From positions 434,001 through 498,000 of the forward strand of contig NZ_JAHVKE010000001.1 in assembly GCF_019800885.1 (NCBI RefSeq): a stretch of DNA of 64,000 nt, written 5' to 3'. The notes below the pieces were generated by a model. The model saw only the letters and a program-made list of their open reading frames with translations, was not told where the DNA came from and ran no database searches. The position numbers were made by a program, and so were the translations under genes. This document shows positions 18,001-26,352 of this stretch, piece after piece (position 1 is the first letter of the stretch; every line of letters starts with the position of its first letter). The DNA comes from Maritalea mobilis (GTDB taxonomy: Bacteria > Pseudomonadota > Alphaproteobacteria > Rhodobacterales > Rhodobacteraceae).

Positions 18001-18377
18001 TCGGCTGCCTCCATGTCATCGTAGGTTGCCTTGGCGAGTTTCAGGGCGTGGTTCGCGCGGGGCACGCCGGCATAGATCGCAACATGCTGGAGCGCCTCGG
18101 CGATATCGCGCGGCGTGGCGCCGGTGCGGGCCGTGGCGCGCACATGCATGGGGATCTCCTCGAAATTCCCCATCGCCGCCAGAAGCGCGATGGTCAGCAT
18201 CGAGCGTTCGCGGTCGCTGATCCCGTCAGATGCCCAGACATGGCCCCACGCGGCCTCGGTGATCAGGCTCTGGAACTGGGCGTCGAACGCACTGGTGCGC
18301 GCCTCGGCGCGGTCGACATGATCGTCGCCCAGCACGCGCCGCCGCACCTTCATTCCGGTGTCGTGTCTTTGGTTCAT
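17982..18377 (-). CDS. pcaC: 4-carboxymuconolactone decarboxylase
   Basis: A 131-residue protein of the carboxymuconolactone decarboxylase/AhpD-like family (PF02627). It has WGHVWASDGISDRERSMLT and the helix with ATARTGATPRDIAEALQHVA. It converts gamma-carboxymuconolactone to beta-ketoadipate enol-lactone. The ATG at 18377 gives the family N-terminus; the upstream open frame would extend into the control region. It is the first gene of the operon, read away from pcaQ. The next enzyme, enol-lactonase PcaD, is not in this window. Confidence 0.92.
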   Translation of the reverse strand: MNQRHDTGMKVRRRVLGDDHVDRAEARTSAFDAQFQSLITEAAWGHVWASDGISDRERSMLTIALLAAMGNFEEIPMHVRATARTGATPRDIAEALQHVAIYAGVPRANHALKLAKATYDDMEAAECRKED

Positions 18378-18542
18378 CGGCGCGGTCTCCGGTCTTGTCC
18401 CACGGCGCAGAGGCCACACGAAGCTGTGCGACAGGTCTTGTGCGCCGATGCGATCGCCACTGGTTGCATGCGTGAAAATCCTCCCGAAGGCAGGTATGGC
18501 GTGGCGCATTCGTGATTGAAAATAGAAATATCGGCGCTACCC

Positions 18543-18557
18543 ATAACAAATGGTTAT
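18543..18557. promoter_or_regulatory. LysR-type (PcaQ) operator overlapping the pcaQ start
   Basis: Perfect inverted repeat ATAAC-AAATG-GTTAT with T-N11-A inside it, the classic LysR-type box and close to the reported PcaQ site of Sinorhizobium (ATAACC-N4-GGTTAA). It lies in the 172-bp space between pcaC and pcaQ and covers the predicted pcaQ ATG at 18550. Confidence 0.6.
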
Positions 18558-19452
18558 ACCTCATGCCTTGAGCCTGCGTCATGTCCGCGTCTTTCTCGCA
18601 ATTGCCGAGGCGGGAACGGTCAGCGCTGCCGCGCGCCGGCTGCATGTTTCGCAGCCTGCCTTGTCCAAGACGCTCGCCGATATCGAGCGCATCGTCGGCC
18701 ATCCGCTGTTCGACCGCACGGGGCGCAAGATGACCCTGACCGTGCCGGGCACCCTGTTTCGACGCCACGCGCTTGACGCGGTGCACAGCCTTGAAAGTGG
18801 CCTTCAGGCGATTTCGGGCGACGGGGCGACCGAGACATTGTCCGTCGGGCTGCTACCCACCGTCGCGGCGAGCCTTTTTCCCGATGTCGCGCGGCGCTAT
18901 GCGCAGGATCGCCCTTCAAGCGTGATCTCGGTCACCACCGGGCCGCATGGTTACCTGCTGGATCGGCTGCGGCGGGGGGATATCGACCTGATGGTGGGGC
19001 GCATGCCCGAAGCCTCCGAGATGGCGGGGTTGCGCTTTGCGTTCCTCTACGAGGATTCCATCGAGCTGGTGGCCCGGGCGGGGCATCCCGGCCTGAAGAG
19101 CGACGTGGCCGAGGCCGTTCGCGCCAGTCCGGTCATTCTGCCGACGCGCGAGTCGATCATCCGCAAGATCGTGGACGGGTTTCTTGCGGCGCAAGGCCTC
19201 GCCGATCTGCGCCCGATCCTTGAAACCGTGTCGCCGAACCTGGCGCTGCCTTTGCTGCTGGATACGGACATGCTGTGGTTCATCTCGCGCGGCGTGGTGG
19301 CGCGCGAACTGTCCTCGGGCAACCTGGCCACCTTCGATCTTGGCGCGGGGTACATGTCGGGCGCAGTGGGGATCACCTTGCGGCAGGGTGCCGAGACGAC
19401 CGCCAATGCCGACTATCTGATCGAACTGCTCCACGCGGCCGCATCGGCCTAG
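18550..19452 (+). CDS. pcaQ: LysR-family regulator of protocatechuate genes
   Basis: A 300-residue LysR-type activator with an N-terminal winged helix (LRHVRVFLAIAEAGTVSAAA, then VSQPALSKTLADIE) and a type 2 periplasmic-binding-like effector domain. It is divergent from pcaC-H-G-B-pobA and resembles PcaQ, which responds to beta-carboxymuconate and related intermediates. The ATG at 18550 lies inside a LysR box and has no Shine-Dalgarno; a TTG at 18568 would give MSLRHVRVF and cannot be excluded. Autoregulation is likely. Confidence 0.85.
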   Translation: MVIPHALSLRHVRVFLAIAEAGTVSAAARRLHVSQPALSKTLADIERIVGHPLFDRTGRKMTLTVPGTLFRRHALDAVHSLESGLQAISGDGATETLSVGLLPTVAASLFPDVARRYAQDRPSSVISVTTGPHGYLLDRLRRGDIDLMVGRMPEASEMAGLRFAFLYEDSIELVARAGHPGLKSDVAEAVRASPVILPTRESIIRKIVDGFLAAQGLADLRPILETVSPNLALPLLLDTDMLWFISRGVVARELSSGNLATFDLGAGYMSGAVGITLRQGAETTANADYLIELLHAAASA

Positions 19453-19458
19453 ACCGGC

Positions 19459-20250
19459 CTAACAGCAGCGCCGTGGCCCAAGCGTGTCGCAGGCGCAGTC
19501 GTAATCCAACGCGCGCTCGTCCACGTTGACGAGATCGGCCAGAAGCGGATTTCCCGTCATCTCTCGCTGCACGAAGGCGAAGATATCGGCCTCGCGCCGC
19601 GCGCCCGGCGTGCCTTCGGGGGTCAGTGCGCCGATGATCCCGTCGCCCTTGCGGTCCAGCACGGCGATGCGGTCGGCGACCCGCGCCGCCTCGGACAGGT
19701 CGTGGGTGATGAACAGCCCGCCAAAGCCGTAACGCGCGCTCAGGTCGATCACGAGGTCCTGCATGCGCCGTCTCAGGGCCGGGTCCAGCGCCGCGAAAGG
19801 TTCATCGAAGATCAGGAAGTCCGGCTTGACCGCAAGGGCCCGGGCAATCGCCACCCGCGCCTGCATCCCGCCCGACAACTGGTCCGGCATCTTGTCGAGG
19901 TCGCTTGGCAGCAACGCCACCGCCAAGGCGGCCTCTTCGGCGCGGGCGGTCGCCTCCGCCTTGTTCATCCCGTCCATGAGCAGAGGAAAGGCGATATTGC
20001 CGCGCGCGGTTTCCCAGGGCAGCAGGCGGGATTGCTGAAACACCATCCCGTGCCGCTGGTAGAGCCGCATCACCCGGCCCGATTGCGGGCGCAGGATGCC
20101 TGCCGCAATCGCCGCCAGGGTGCTTTTCCCGCTGCCCGAGGGGCCGACCAGCGCCACCATTTCGCCCGGCTGGGTGACCAGCGACACGTCGCGCAGCACG
20201 GTGCGCCCGTCGAAAGCGTGGGTGACCGTCACAAGGACCAGCTTGCTCAT
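19459..20250 (-). CDS. ABC transporter ATP-binding protein with C-terminal cysteine cluster
   Basis: A 263-residue ATPase of the nitrate/sulfonate/taurine (SsuB/TauB) type, with Walker A GPSGSGKST at 36-44, signature LSGGMQARVAIARAL and Walker B FLIFDEP. After the core it ends in an unusual tail with C252, C254, C262 and C263 (CAC...RRCC), which could bind a metal or iron-sulfur cluster. It overlaps the permease gene by 4 bp. The longer frame upstream is inside the permease gene. The transported substrate is unknown. Confidence 0.88.
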   Translation of the reverse strand: MSKLVLVTVTHAFDGRTVLRDVSLVTQPGEMVALVGPSGSGKSTLAAIAAGILRPQSGRVMRLYQRHGMVFQQSRLLPWETARGNIAFPLLMDGMNKAEATARAEEAALAVALLPSDLDKMPDQLSGGMQARVAIARALAVKPDFLIFDEPFAALDPALRRRMQDLVIDLSARYGFGGLFITHDLSEAARVADRIAVLDRKGDGIIGALTPEGTPGARREADIFAFVQREMTGNPLLADLVNVDERALDYDCACDTLGPRRCC

Positions 20251-21098
20251 ATCAGGCCCCCGCGTTTCCACTGCCCGACGCGTCGCTGGAACGGGCGGAT
20301 CAACCCGTACTCGACCGACAACAAGGCCGCGACCGTCATCGCGACATAGGCAAGCCCCCGGTCGATATCCATATGTGCGCGCGCCGTGGCCAGGGCCCCG
20401 CCCAACCCGGCGACATTGGCCACCAGTTCCGCCATGATCGCCACCTTGAACCCGAGCGCCAGGGTGATCCCCGTCACCGGGGCCAAGGTGGCAAGGATCT
20501 GGCGCAGGGCGACGTTGGAAAACCGCCGCCATGGCCCGGCGCCGAACGCGGCGGCCATATCCTCCAGCCGCCGGTCACGGGTGAGGACCGCATCGACCGT
20601 CCCGATATAGAGGAGCGGGGTCGTCACCATGGCTATGGTAAAGACGATCGAGGCATGGGACGGCCCGAACCAGATCATCGTCAGGATGACCCAGGCCGTG
20701 GCCGGCATGCCCAGCAGAATGGTCGAGACCGGCGCCAGAATCCCGCGCAGCAGCCGGGCATACCCCGATGCCAGGCCCAGCCCCACGCCGATGAGCGCGG
20801 CAAACCCCAGGGCCAGCCCCACACGCGCCACCGTTCCCGCGATCAGGCCCCAGCCCTCGGGCGAGGACAGAACGCCGAGAATGGCGCGGCCCGTTTCAAG
20901 CGGCGAGGGGAGGATGAAGCTGCCATAGGCGCGGTTCCCCAACTGCCACAGGCCAAGGAACAGCGCGACACCGATGATCCCGGGTCCCACTCGCCAAAGC
21001 CAGCGGCCCAGCAGGACAAGCCCGGTTTCCACCAGTTCCTCGGGCGGGACACGCAGGCGGTCGGCCCGCGCGCCGAGGGCTTTGAGGCCCGCCCGCAT
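20247..21098 (-). CDS. ABC transporter permease, SsuC/TauC type
   Basis: A 283-residue inner-membrane protein with six or so transmembrane segments and the BPD_transp_1 coupling loop near AFGAGPWRRFSNVALRQILA. The family imports nitrate, sulfonates, taurine, thiamine precursors and similar small compounds. Its ATG overlaps the upstream binding-protein stop by one base (TGATG type) and its stop overlaps the ATPase start. Confidence 0.88.
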   Translation of the reverse strand: MRAGLKALGARADRLRVPPEELVETGLVLLGRWLWRVGPGIIGVALFLGLWQLGNRAYGSFILPSPLETGRAILGVLSSPEGWGLIAGTVARVGLALGFAALIGVGLGLASGYARLLRGILAPVSTILLGMPATAWVILTMIWFGPSHASIVFTIAMVTTPLLYIGTVDAVLTRDRRLEDMAAAFGAGPWRRFSNVALRQILATLAPVTGITLALGFKVAIMAELVANVAGLGGALATARAHMDIDRGLAYVAMTVAALLSVEYGLIRPFQRRVGQWKRGGLI

Positions 21099-22090
21099 CA
21101 GATCGCGTAAAACCCGTCATCGGGCATGGCATTGTTCAGGATGCCGGGGTCGGCGTCCAGAAGGGCCTGGTACAGGGCCTCGATCACCGGCCGGGCCTCG
21201 GATGCGCGGATCGCGGTGATGTTGCAGTAGGGAATGGCGGTCTCGAGGATCGGCGCCGGCCGGTCGAGGCGCGGGGCGGCATTGGCGGCGGCCGTGGCCG
21301 GATCGGCGTTCAACGAGGTCGCGGCGGCAAACAGCCCTTCGTAGAGCGCCTCCGCAAGACCCGGATGGTCGGCGGCAAAATCCGATCGGATCGCCAGCGC
21401 GGCCTGCGGCAGCGAGGCGCGCAAGCCGGTGATCTCGCCCAGTTCGTCACGCATCTGCCGGCCGCGATACAGGGTCTGCCCGTCTGCGGCGCCGCGTGCC
21501 AGAACGGCGCTGGCGCCGGGTTCGGCCAGCAGCGCCGCATCGGCACGCCCTGCGAGAAAGACCTGCCCCGCCTCCATCTGGGTCGTGGCCGGGATCAGCT
21601 CCAACTCGTCCAAACCGACGCCGTGATGGGCCAGCGCGAGGCGCATCATGTGCCCGGTGAAATCGTTGAAGGCCGGAACGACTACGCGCAGTCCGCGCAG
21701 GTCAGGCACTTGCGGGTTCTCGACGTCGCGCGCGACGAGGCCGCAATGCCCGTCGGTCAGCGTGCAGACAAGCTGAACGCCGAACCCCCGGTTATAGAGG
21801 CTGCCGCCGCCCTGCGTCGGCACCACGGTGACCGGCACGTCCCCCGACACGAGGTTCGCGCGCATCTCGTCGCCCGTGCGCCACAGGCTGAACGCCACCT
21901 CGTCGGCCACATCTTCGAAGGCGCCGATGGCCAAGGCGTGGGAGATCAGGATGCCGGGGCCGGACCCGGGCGACTGCATGGCAAGGCGGGGCAGGCGGGC
22001 GCCCGTCGCGTGCAGCAGCGCGGGCGCGGCGAGCGTCAGGCCCGCCGCACCGGCGGTGGTTTTCATGAACTGGCGGCGGGTGGTCGTCAT
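21098..22090 (-). CDS. Tat-exported ABC transporter substrate-binding protein (NMT1/SsuA-like)
   Basis: A 330-residue protein from the ATG at 22090, which has GGAGACC a few bases upstream. The N-terminus TTRRQFMKTTAGAAGLTLAA is a twin-arginine signal, suggesting export of a folded or cofactor-loaded protein. The mature part has the NMT1/OpuAC-like type 2 fold. It is the first gene of the SBP-permease-ATPase operon, and an FNR-type site lies about 62 bp upstream of the start, so expression under low oxygen is inferred. The ligand is not recognisable. An ATG at 22108 is also in frame but lacks a ribosome site. Confidence 0.85.
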   Translation of the reverse strand: MTTTRRQFMKTTAGAAGLTLAAPALLHATGARLPRLAMQSPGSGPGILISHALAIGAFEDVADEVAFSLWRTGDEMRANLVSGDVPVTVVPTQGGGSLYNRGFGVQLVCTLTDGHCGLVARDVENPQVPDLRGLRVVVPAFNDFTGHMMRLALAHHGVGLDELELIPATTQMEAGQVFLAGRADAALLAEPGASAVLARGAADGQTLYRGRQMRDELGEITGLRASLPQAALAIRSDFAADHPGLAEALYEGLFAAATSLNADPATAAANAAPRLDRPAPILETAIPYCNITAIRASEARPVIEALYQALLDADPGILNNAMPDDGFYAI

Positions 22091-22145
22091 GGCGGTCTCC
22101 TCAGGCATGTCGGTTCGTCTTTATGATGATTGCGGATGAAGATGG

Positions 22146-22159
22146 TTGACGCAGATCAA
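22146..22159 (-). promoter_or_regulatory. FNR/FnrL-type operator upstream of the ABC importer
   Basis: TTGAC-GCAG-ATCAA matches TTGA-N6-TCAA, the site of FnrL and related Crp/Fnr regulators. Its centre is 62 bp before the binding-protein ATG at 22090, so a class II position (-41.5) would put the transcript start about 20 bp before the gene. The rest of the 343-bp gap (22091-22433) holds only this box and the manganese-regulator boxes on the other side. Confidence 0.65.
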
Positions 22160-22316
22160 CAAACATTCCAGTGCGGGAATGTTTTTCGATGCAGGATGTA
22201 ATGGCCTGATACGACGCCGCGTCTCTGGCGCATTTGAAATCCGGCCTTGCAGCCCGGTTGACTCACACCATGTCGAATGGGGCAGGCACCTGTTGCCCGG
22301 GGCTTTGAAGTGTTTT

Positions 22317-22331
22317 TGCAAATCATTCGCA
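22317..22331 (+). promoter_or_regulatory. Fur-family (Mur-like) box 1 upstream of the sit operon
   Basis: TGCAAAT-C-ATTCGCA is a 7-1-7 palindrome with one mismatch, like the Mur-responsive sequences upstream of rhizobial sitABCD. It lies about 100 bp before sitA and 31 bp (centre to centre) from box 2. Confidence 0.6.
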
Positions 22332-22337
22332 ATTTCC

Positions 22338-22366
22338 TTGACCGGCGTGAGAATGGTTCTCATATT
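22338..22366 (+). promoter_or_regulatory. sitA promoter with Fur-family box 2 in its spacer
   Basis: TTGACC at 22338-22343, 17 bp, CATATT at 22361-22366. The spacer holds TGAGAAT-G-GTTCTCA (22348-22362), a second 7-1-7 palindrome with one mismatch. A bound Fur/Mur protein here would block RNA polymerase, giving repression when manganese (or iron) is plentiful. Confidence 0.6.
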
Positions 22367-22433
22367 CATGTCGACGGCGTTGACGCCCCCTCCGATCTCG
22401 GGCGGCGTCCTTCGTGAAAAGGTCTGACTGACG

Positions 22434-23387
22434 ATGCTAAGAAGAACGTTCTTCGGTTTTGTGGCGGCCTGTGCCGCGAGTTTCCCATTCGTTGCCGCCG
22501 CACAAGAGCGGCTGAACGTGGTTGCGACCACGGGAATGATCGCCGATGTCGCCCGCGTTGTCGGTGGAGATGTGGTCGAGGTCAGCGCGCTGATGGGGCC
22601 GGGTGTCGACCCCCATGCCTATCGCCAGACGCGCTCGGATATCGTCGCGCTCAGCCGGGCCGACCTGATCCTCTGGAACGGGCTCTACCTCGAAGCGCAG
22701 CTTGAGCAGCTTTTGCTCGATCTGGCCGAACGCCAGCCGGTCGTTGCCGTGGGCGAAGGTGTCCCGGTCGAGATGCGCCTTGCCAATGAAGACTATGCCG
22801 ACCGGTTCGACCCGCATGTCTGGATGGACCCGGCGCGATGGTCCTACGTGGTCGAGACGGTGGCCACGGCCTTGACCGAGGTCAGCCCGGACCATGCCGA
22901 GGAGTTCGACCGCAACGCGGACGCCTATCTCGAGCAACTCGCCGCCCTCGGCGAATATTCGGAAGATGTGCTCGGGTCGGTGCCCGAAGCGTCGCGGGTC
23001 CTGATCTCGGCCCATGACGCCTTCAGCTATTTCGGCGAGGCGTATGGCTTCGACGTGGTCGGGATCCAAGGGATTTCGACCGAAAGCGAGGCAGGCTTGC
23101 AGCGGATCGCCGAACTGGTCGACATGATCGTCGCGCGTGAGGTCGGCGCGGTTTTCGTGGAAACCTCCGTCTCGGATCGCAATATTCGCGCCCTGATCGA
23201 AGGGGCTGCCGCGCAAGGGCACGAGGTCGTCATCGGCGGCGAGCTGTTCTCCGACGCCATGGGCGAGCCGGGCACCTACGAGGGCACGTGGCTGGGCATG
23301 ATCGACCACAACGTCACGACGATTGCCCGCGCCCTTGGCGGCAGCGCGCCCGATGCCGGGTTCGCGGGCCATTTGGGCATGAACTGA
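22434..23387 (+). CDS. sitA: manganese/iron ABC transporter substrate-binding protein
   Basis: A 317-residue cluster A-I (TroA/PsaA) binding protein. The signal peptide covers about 1-23 (ending VAAAQE). Metal ligands are recognisable in DPHAYR, FDPHVWMD and SAHDAFSYFGEAYG. The His-rich loop of zinc-specific ZnuA is missing, which favours Mn(II)/Fe(II). It is the first gene of a four-gene importer, and Mur-like boxes upstream agree with manganese control. Zinc transport cannot be fully excluded. Confidence 0.88.
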   Translation: MLRRTFFGFVAACAASFPFVAAAQERLNVVATTGMIADVARVVGGDVVEVSALMGPGVDPHAYRQTRSDIVALSRADLILWNGLYLEAQLEQLLLDLAERQPVVAVGEGVPVEMRLANEDYADRFDPHVWMDPARWSYVVETVATALTEVSPDHAEEFDRNADAYLEQLAALGEYSEDVLGSVPEASRVLISAHDAFSYFGEAYGFDVVGIQGISTESEAGLQRIAELVDMIVAREVGAVFVETSVSDRNIRALIEGAAAQGHEVVIGGELFSDAMGEPGTYEGTWLGMIDHNVTTIARALGGSAPDAGFAGHLGMN

Positions 23388-23404
23388 AAAGGATCGAGCC
23401 GGAC

Positions 23405-24199
23405 ATGACAGCATCTGACCCAAGCGGCGCCGAGGGCGGCCTCGATCCCCGCAGTCCCCTGGCGGTGCGCGGGCTGACGGTGACCTACGGCGAGAAACCC
23501 GCCTTGTTCTCCCTCGATGCGACCTTTCCGGCCGGTCGGATGTCGGCGATTGTCGGTCCCAACGGGGCCGGCAAATCCACGTTCCTCAAGGCGGCGCTGG
23601 ATCTCATCCCGCGCGTCTCGGGCGAGGTGACGGTCTTTGGACGCCCCGTCGACCAGGTGCGCGATCGCATCGCCTATGTCCCGCAGCGGGCGAGTGTGGA
23701 CTGGGATTTCCCGACCACCGCCATCGACGTGGTCCTGATGGGGCTTTATGGCCGGTTGGGCCTGTGGCGGCGCATCACGGGCGGGCATCGCGACCAGGCG
23801 CGCACCTGCCTCGACCGGGTCGGCATGGCCGATTTCGCGGATCGCCAGATCGGGCAACTGTCCGGCGGCCAGCAGCAGCGGGTGTTCCTTGCCCGGGCCT
23901 TGGCGCAGGAGGCCGACCTGTACCTGCTGGACGAGCCCTTTGCCGGGGTCGATGCCGCCACCGAGCGCGCGATCATCGATGTTCTCAAGTCATTGAAGGA
24001 CGAGGGTCGGTCCGTCATCGCGGTGCACCATGACCTGTCGACCGTGCCGCAATATTTCGATCATGTCCTGCTGATCAATCTGCGCCGGGTGGCCGAAGGG
24101 CCGATTGCCGAGGCCTTCACGCCCGAAACCCTGACCAAGGCCTATGGCGGGCGGCTTGCGGCAACACAGCTTGACCGCCTCGCGCTTTCGGCAAGCTGA
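23405..24199 (+). CDS. sitB: manganese/iron ABC transporter ATP-binding protein
   Basis: A 264-residue ATPase with Walker A GPNGAGKST at 51-59, PQRASVDWDFPTTAIDVVLM typical of the Mn/Zn family Q-loop region, signature LSGGQQQRVFLARAL, and Walker B LYLLDEPFAG. The ATG at 23405 follows sitA by 17 bp. It drives import by the two permeases that follow. Confidence 0.9.
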   Translation: MTASDPSGAEGGLDPRSPLAVRGLTVTYGEKPALFSLDATFPAGRMSAIVGPNGAGKSTFLKAALDLIPRVSGEVTVFGRPVDQVRDRIAYVPQRASVDWDFPTTAIDVVLMGLYGRLGLWRRITGGHRDQARTCLDRVGMADFADRQIGQLSGGQQQRVFLARALAQEADLYLLDEPFAGVDAATERAIIDVLKSLKDEGRSVIAVHHDLSTVPQYFDHVLLINLRRVAEGPIAEAFTPETLTKAYGGRLAATQLDRLALSAS

Positions 24200-24208
24200 G
24201 GCAGCGGG

Positions 24209-25426
24209 ATGCAGGGCATCTGGGCCGCACTGACCTTGCAAGCCGGTTACAATGCCGGGCTGGTGGCGATCGGGGCGACCTTGCTGGGCTTTGCGGCGGG
24301 GGCCGCCGGGGCCTTCCTGTTTCTCCGCAAGCGCGCGCTGGTCTCTGACGCGGTGGCCCATGCGACCCTGCCGGGTGTTGGCCTGGCCTTTATCGCCATG
24401 GTCTTGATGGGGGGCGATGGGCGCAGCCTCCTTGGCTTGCTGCTTGGCTCTGCCATCAGCGCCTGGCTGGGGCTGCTGGCCGTCGAATGGATCAGCCGCA
24501 AGACGCGCCTGCCCGAGGATGCGGCCATCGGGGCGGTGCTGTCCTCCTTCTTTGGCCTTGGGATCGTTCTCTTGACGATAATCCAGAGCATGAGCGCGGG
24601 CCGCCAGGCCGGGTTGGAGAGCTTCCTGCTCGGCTCGACCGCGGGGATGCTGCGACAGGACGCGATCCTGATTGCGGTGGCGGGCAGCGTCGTGGTGGGG
24701 CTGGTCTGGCTTTTGCGGCGGCCCATGACGCTGGTGGCCTTCGATGCACAATATGCAGCAGCGCGCGGCGTGAACCTGCGCCGCGTCGACCTTGCGATGA
24801 TGGGGCTGGTCATGGCGGTGACGGTGATCGGCCTCAAGCTGGTGGGGCTGATCCTGATCGTGGCGATGCTGATCATCCCGCCGGTCACGGCCCGGTTCTG
24901 GACCGAACGCGCGGATCGCGTGGTGTGGCTTGCCGGAGGGGTGGGCGCCGTGGCGGGCTATGTCGGCGCGGCGCTGTCCGCCTCGGCCCCGGATCTGCCG
25001 ACCGGGCCGATCATCGTGCTGGTGTCTGCCGCGCTCTTTGTTCTGTCGCTTTTCTTCTCGCCGGCGCGCGGCGTGGCGGCCGCCTTTCAGGCGCGGCGGC
25101 GGTTCCAGACCCGGGTGCACCGCCGCCAGGGCCTGCTGTCGCTGTCGCGGTCCGAGCCGATCCATGACCCGCTGACCTTGCGCATCCTGAAGGGAGAGGG
25201 GCTGATCCGCCCCGATGGCGTCGCCACCGAGGATGGCTTGGCCCAGGCCGCAAAGATCGCCCGTGACGAAAGACGGTGGGAGGTGGCGCGCGCCGTGCAT
25301 CATGATACGGCCCTGACCGGGCGGTATGACGGCCTGACCCCGATCGAAGACGTGTTCACGCCGGACGAGATCGAGGATTTTGACACCCGGATCGGCGGGC
25401 TGCGCGTTGTCGCAGGGTCTGCATGA
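24209..25426 (+). CDS. sitC: manganese/iron ABC transporter permease with C-terminal winged-helix-like extension
   Basis: A 405-residue protein. Residues about 1-290 form an ABC-3 family permease with eight or so hydrophobic segments. Residues about 300-405 are soluble and include RILKGEGLIRPDG, DGLAQAAKIARDERRWEVAR and a closing acidic PIEDVFTPDEIEDF, similar to the metal-binding/winged-helix region of DtxR/MntR repressors. Such extended permeases occur in other alphaproteobacterial sit systems, and the tail may sense metal at the inner face. It starts 9 bp after sitB and overlaps sitD by 4 bp. Confidence 0.85.
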   Translation: MQGIWAALTLQAGYNAGLVAIGATLLGFAAGAAGAFLFLRKRALVSDAVAHATLPGVGLAFIAMVLMGGDGRSLLGLLLGSAISAWLGLLAVEWISRKTRLPEDAAIGAVLSSFFGLGIVLLTIIQSMSAGRQAGLESFLLGSTAGMLRQDAILIAVAGSVVVGLVWLLRRPMTLVAFDAQYAAARGVNLRRVDLAMMGLVMAVTVIGLKLVGLILIVAMLIIPPVTARFWTERADRVVWLAGGVGAVAGYVGAALSASAPDLPTGPIIVLVSAALFVLSLFFSPARGVAAAFQARRRFQTRVHRRQGLLSLSRSEPIHDPLTLRILKGEGLIRPDGVATEDGLAQAAKIARDERRWEVARAVHHDTALTGRYDGLTPIEDVFTPDEIEDFDTRIGGLRVVAGSA

Positions 25427-26352
25427 TGGGGGCCGAATTCGTCCAATTGTCGCTGACGCCGATCCTGATCGGCGTTCTGGCCTCGATCGCCTGCGCCTTG
25501 CCGGGGAATTTCCTGATCCTGCGGCGGCAGGCGCTGATCGGGGATGCGATCAGCCATGTGGTCCTGCCGGGGATCGTCGCGGCGTTCCTCGTGACCGGAA
25601 CGGTGGCGGCCATGCCGATGATGATCGGGGCCGCGGTGGCGGCGCTGGTCGCGGTTGTCCTGATCGAGGCGATCCGCAGGCTTGGCCGGATCGAACCCGG
25701 CGCGGCGATGGGCGTGACCTTCACCTCGCTTTTCGCAGGCGGCGTGCTGTTGCTGGAGCAATCCGACACCTCGGCGGTCCATCTCGACGTGGAGCATGCG
25801 CTGATGGGCAACCTCGAGTCGCTGATCTGGCTGGACGCGACCGGCTGGTCCTCCCTGACGGATGCCGCGGCGCTTGCAGGATTGCCGCCCGAGTTGCCAC
25901 GCATCGCTTTGGTGGCGGCGCTCATTTCTTTGCTGACGTGGCTGTTCTGGCGTCCGCTCAAGCTGACCAGTTTCGACGAGGGGTTTGCCCGCTCTCTCGG
26001 CATGCCGGTGTCGATCATCGGCCTCGCGCTGGTCTCGACCGCCGCCATCGCGGCGGTGGCGGCCTTCGACGCCGTGGGGTCCATCATCGTGATCGCGATG
26101 TTCATCTGCCCGCCCGCGGCCGCGCGGCTGATGACGAATTCACTCGGCGCGCAGGTGGGGTGGAGCCTGGTCTTCGCCACCGTTTCGGCGGTGCTGGGAT
26201 ATGTGCTGGCGGGCTACGGGCCGATCTGGCTGGGCTTTTCGGCCTCGGTCAGCGCGGCGGGCATGATCGCAACGGTCACGGGCTTGATCCTTGCGGTGGC
26301 CTGCATTGCCGGTCCGATGCGGGCCCGGGTCGGGCAGGGCGCTACGGGCTGA
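25423..26352 (+). CDS. sitD: manganese/iron ABC transporter permease
   Basis: A 309-residue ABC-3 family permease with ALIGDAISHVVLPGI near residue 40 (the family coupling region) and about eight transmembrane segments. It pairs with sitC to form the channel and has no soluble extension. ATGA overlap with sitC indicates coupled translation. Its stop directly abuts the stop of the convergent DUF2254 gene. Confidence 0.88.
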   Translation: MMGAEFVQLSLTPILIGVLASIACALPGNFLILRRQALIGDAISHVVLPGIVAAFLVTGTVAAMPMMIGAAVAALVAVVLIEAIRRLGRIEPGAAMGVTFTSLFAGGVLLLEQSDTSAVHLDVEHALMGNLESLIWLDATGWSSLTDAAALAGLPPELPRIALVAALISLLTWLFWRPLKLTSFDEGFARSLGMPVSIIGLALVSTAAIAAVAAFDAVGSIIVIAMFICPPAAARLMTNSLGAQVGWSLVFATVSAVLGYVLAGYGPIWLGFSASVSAAGMIATVTGLILAVACIAGPMRARVGQGATG

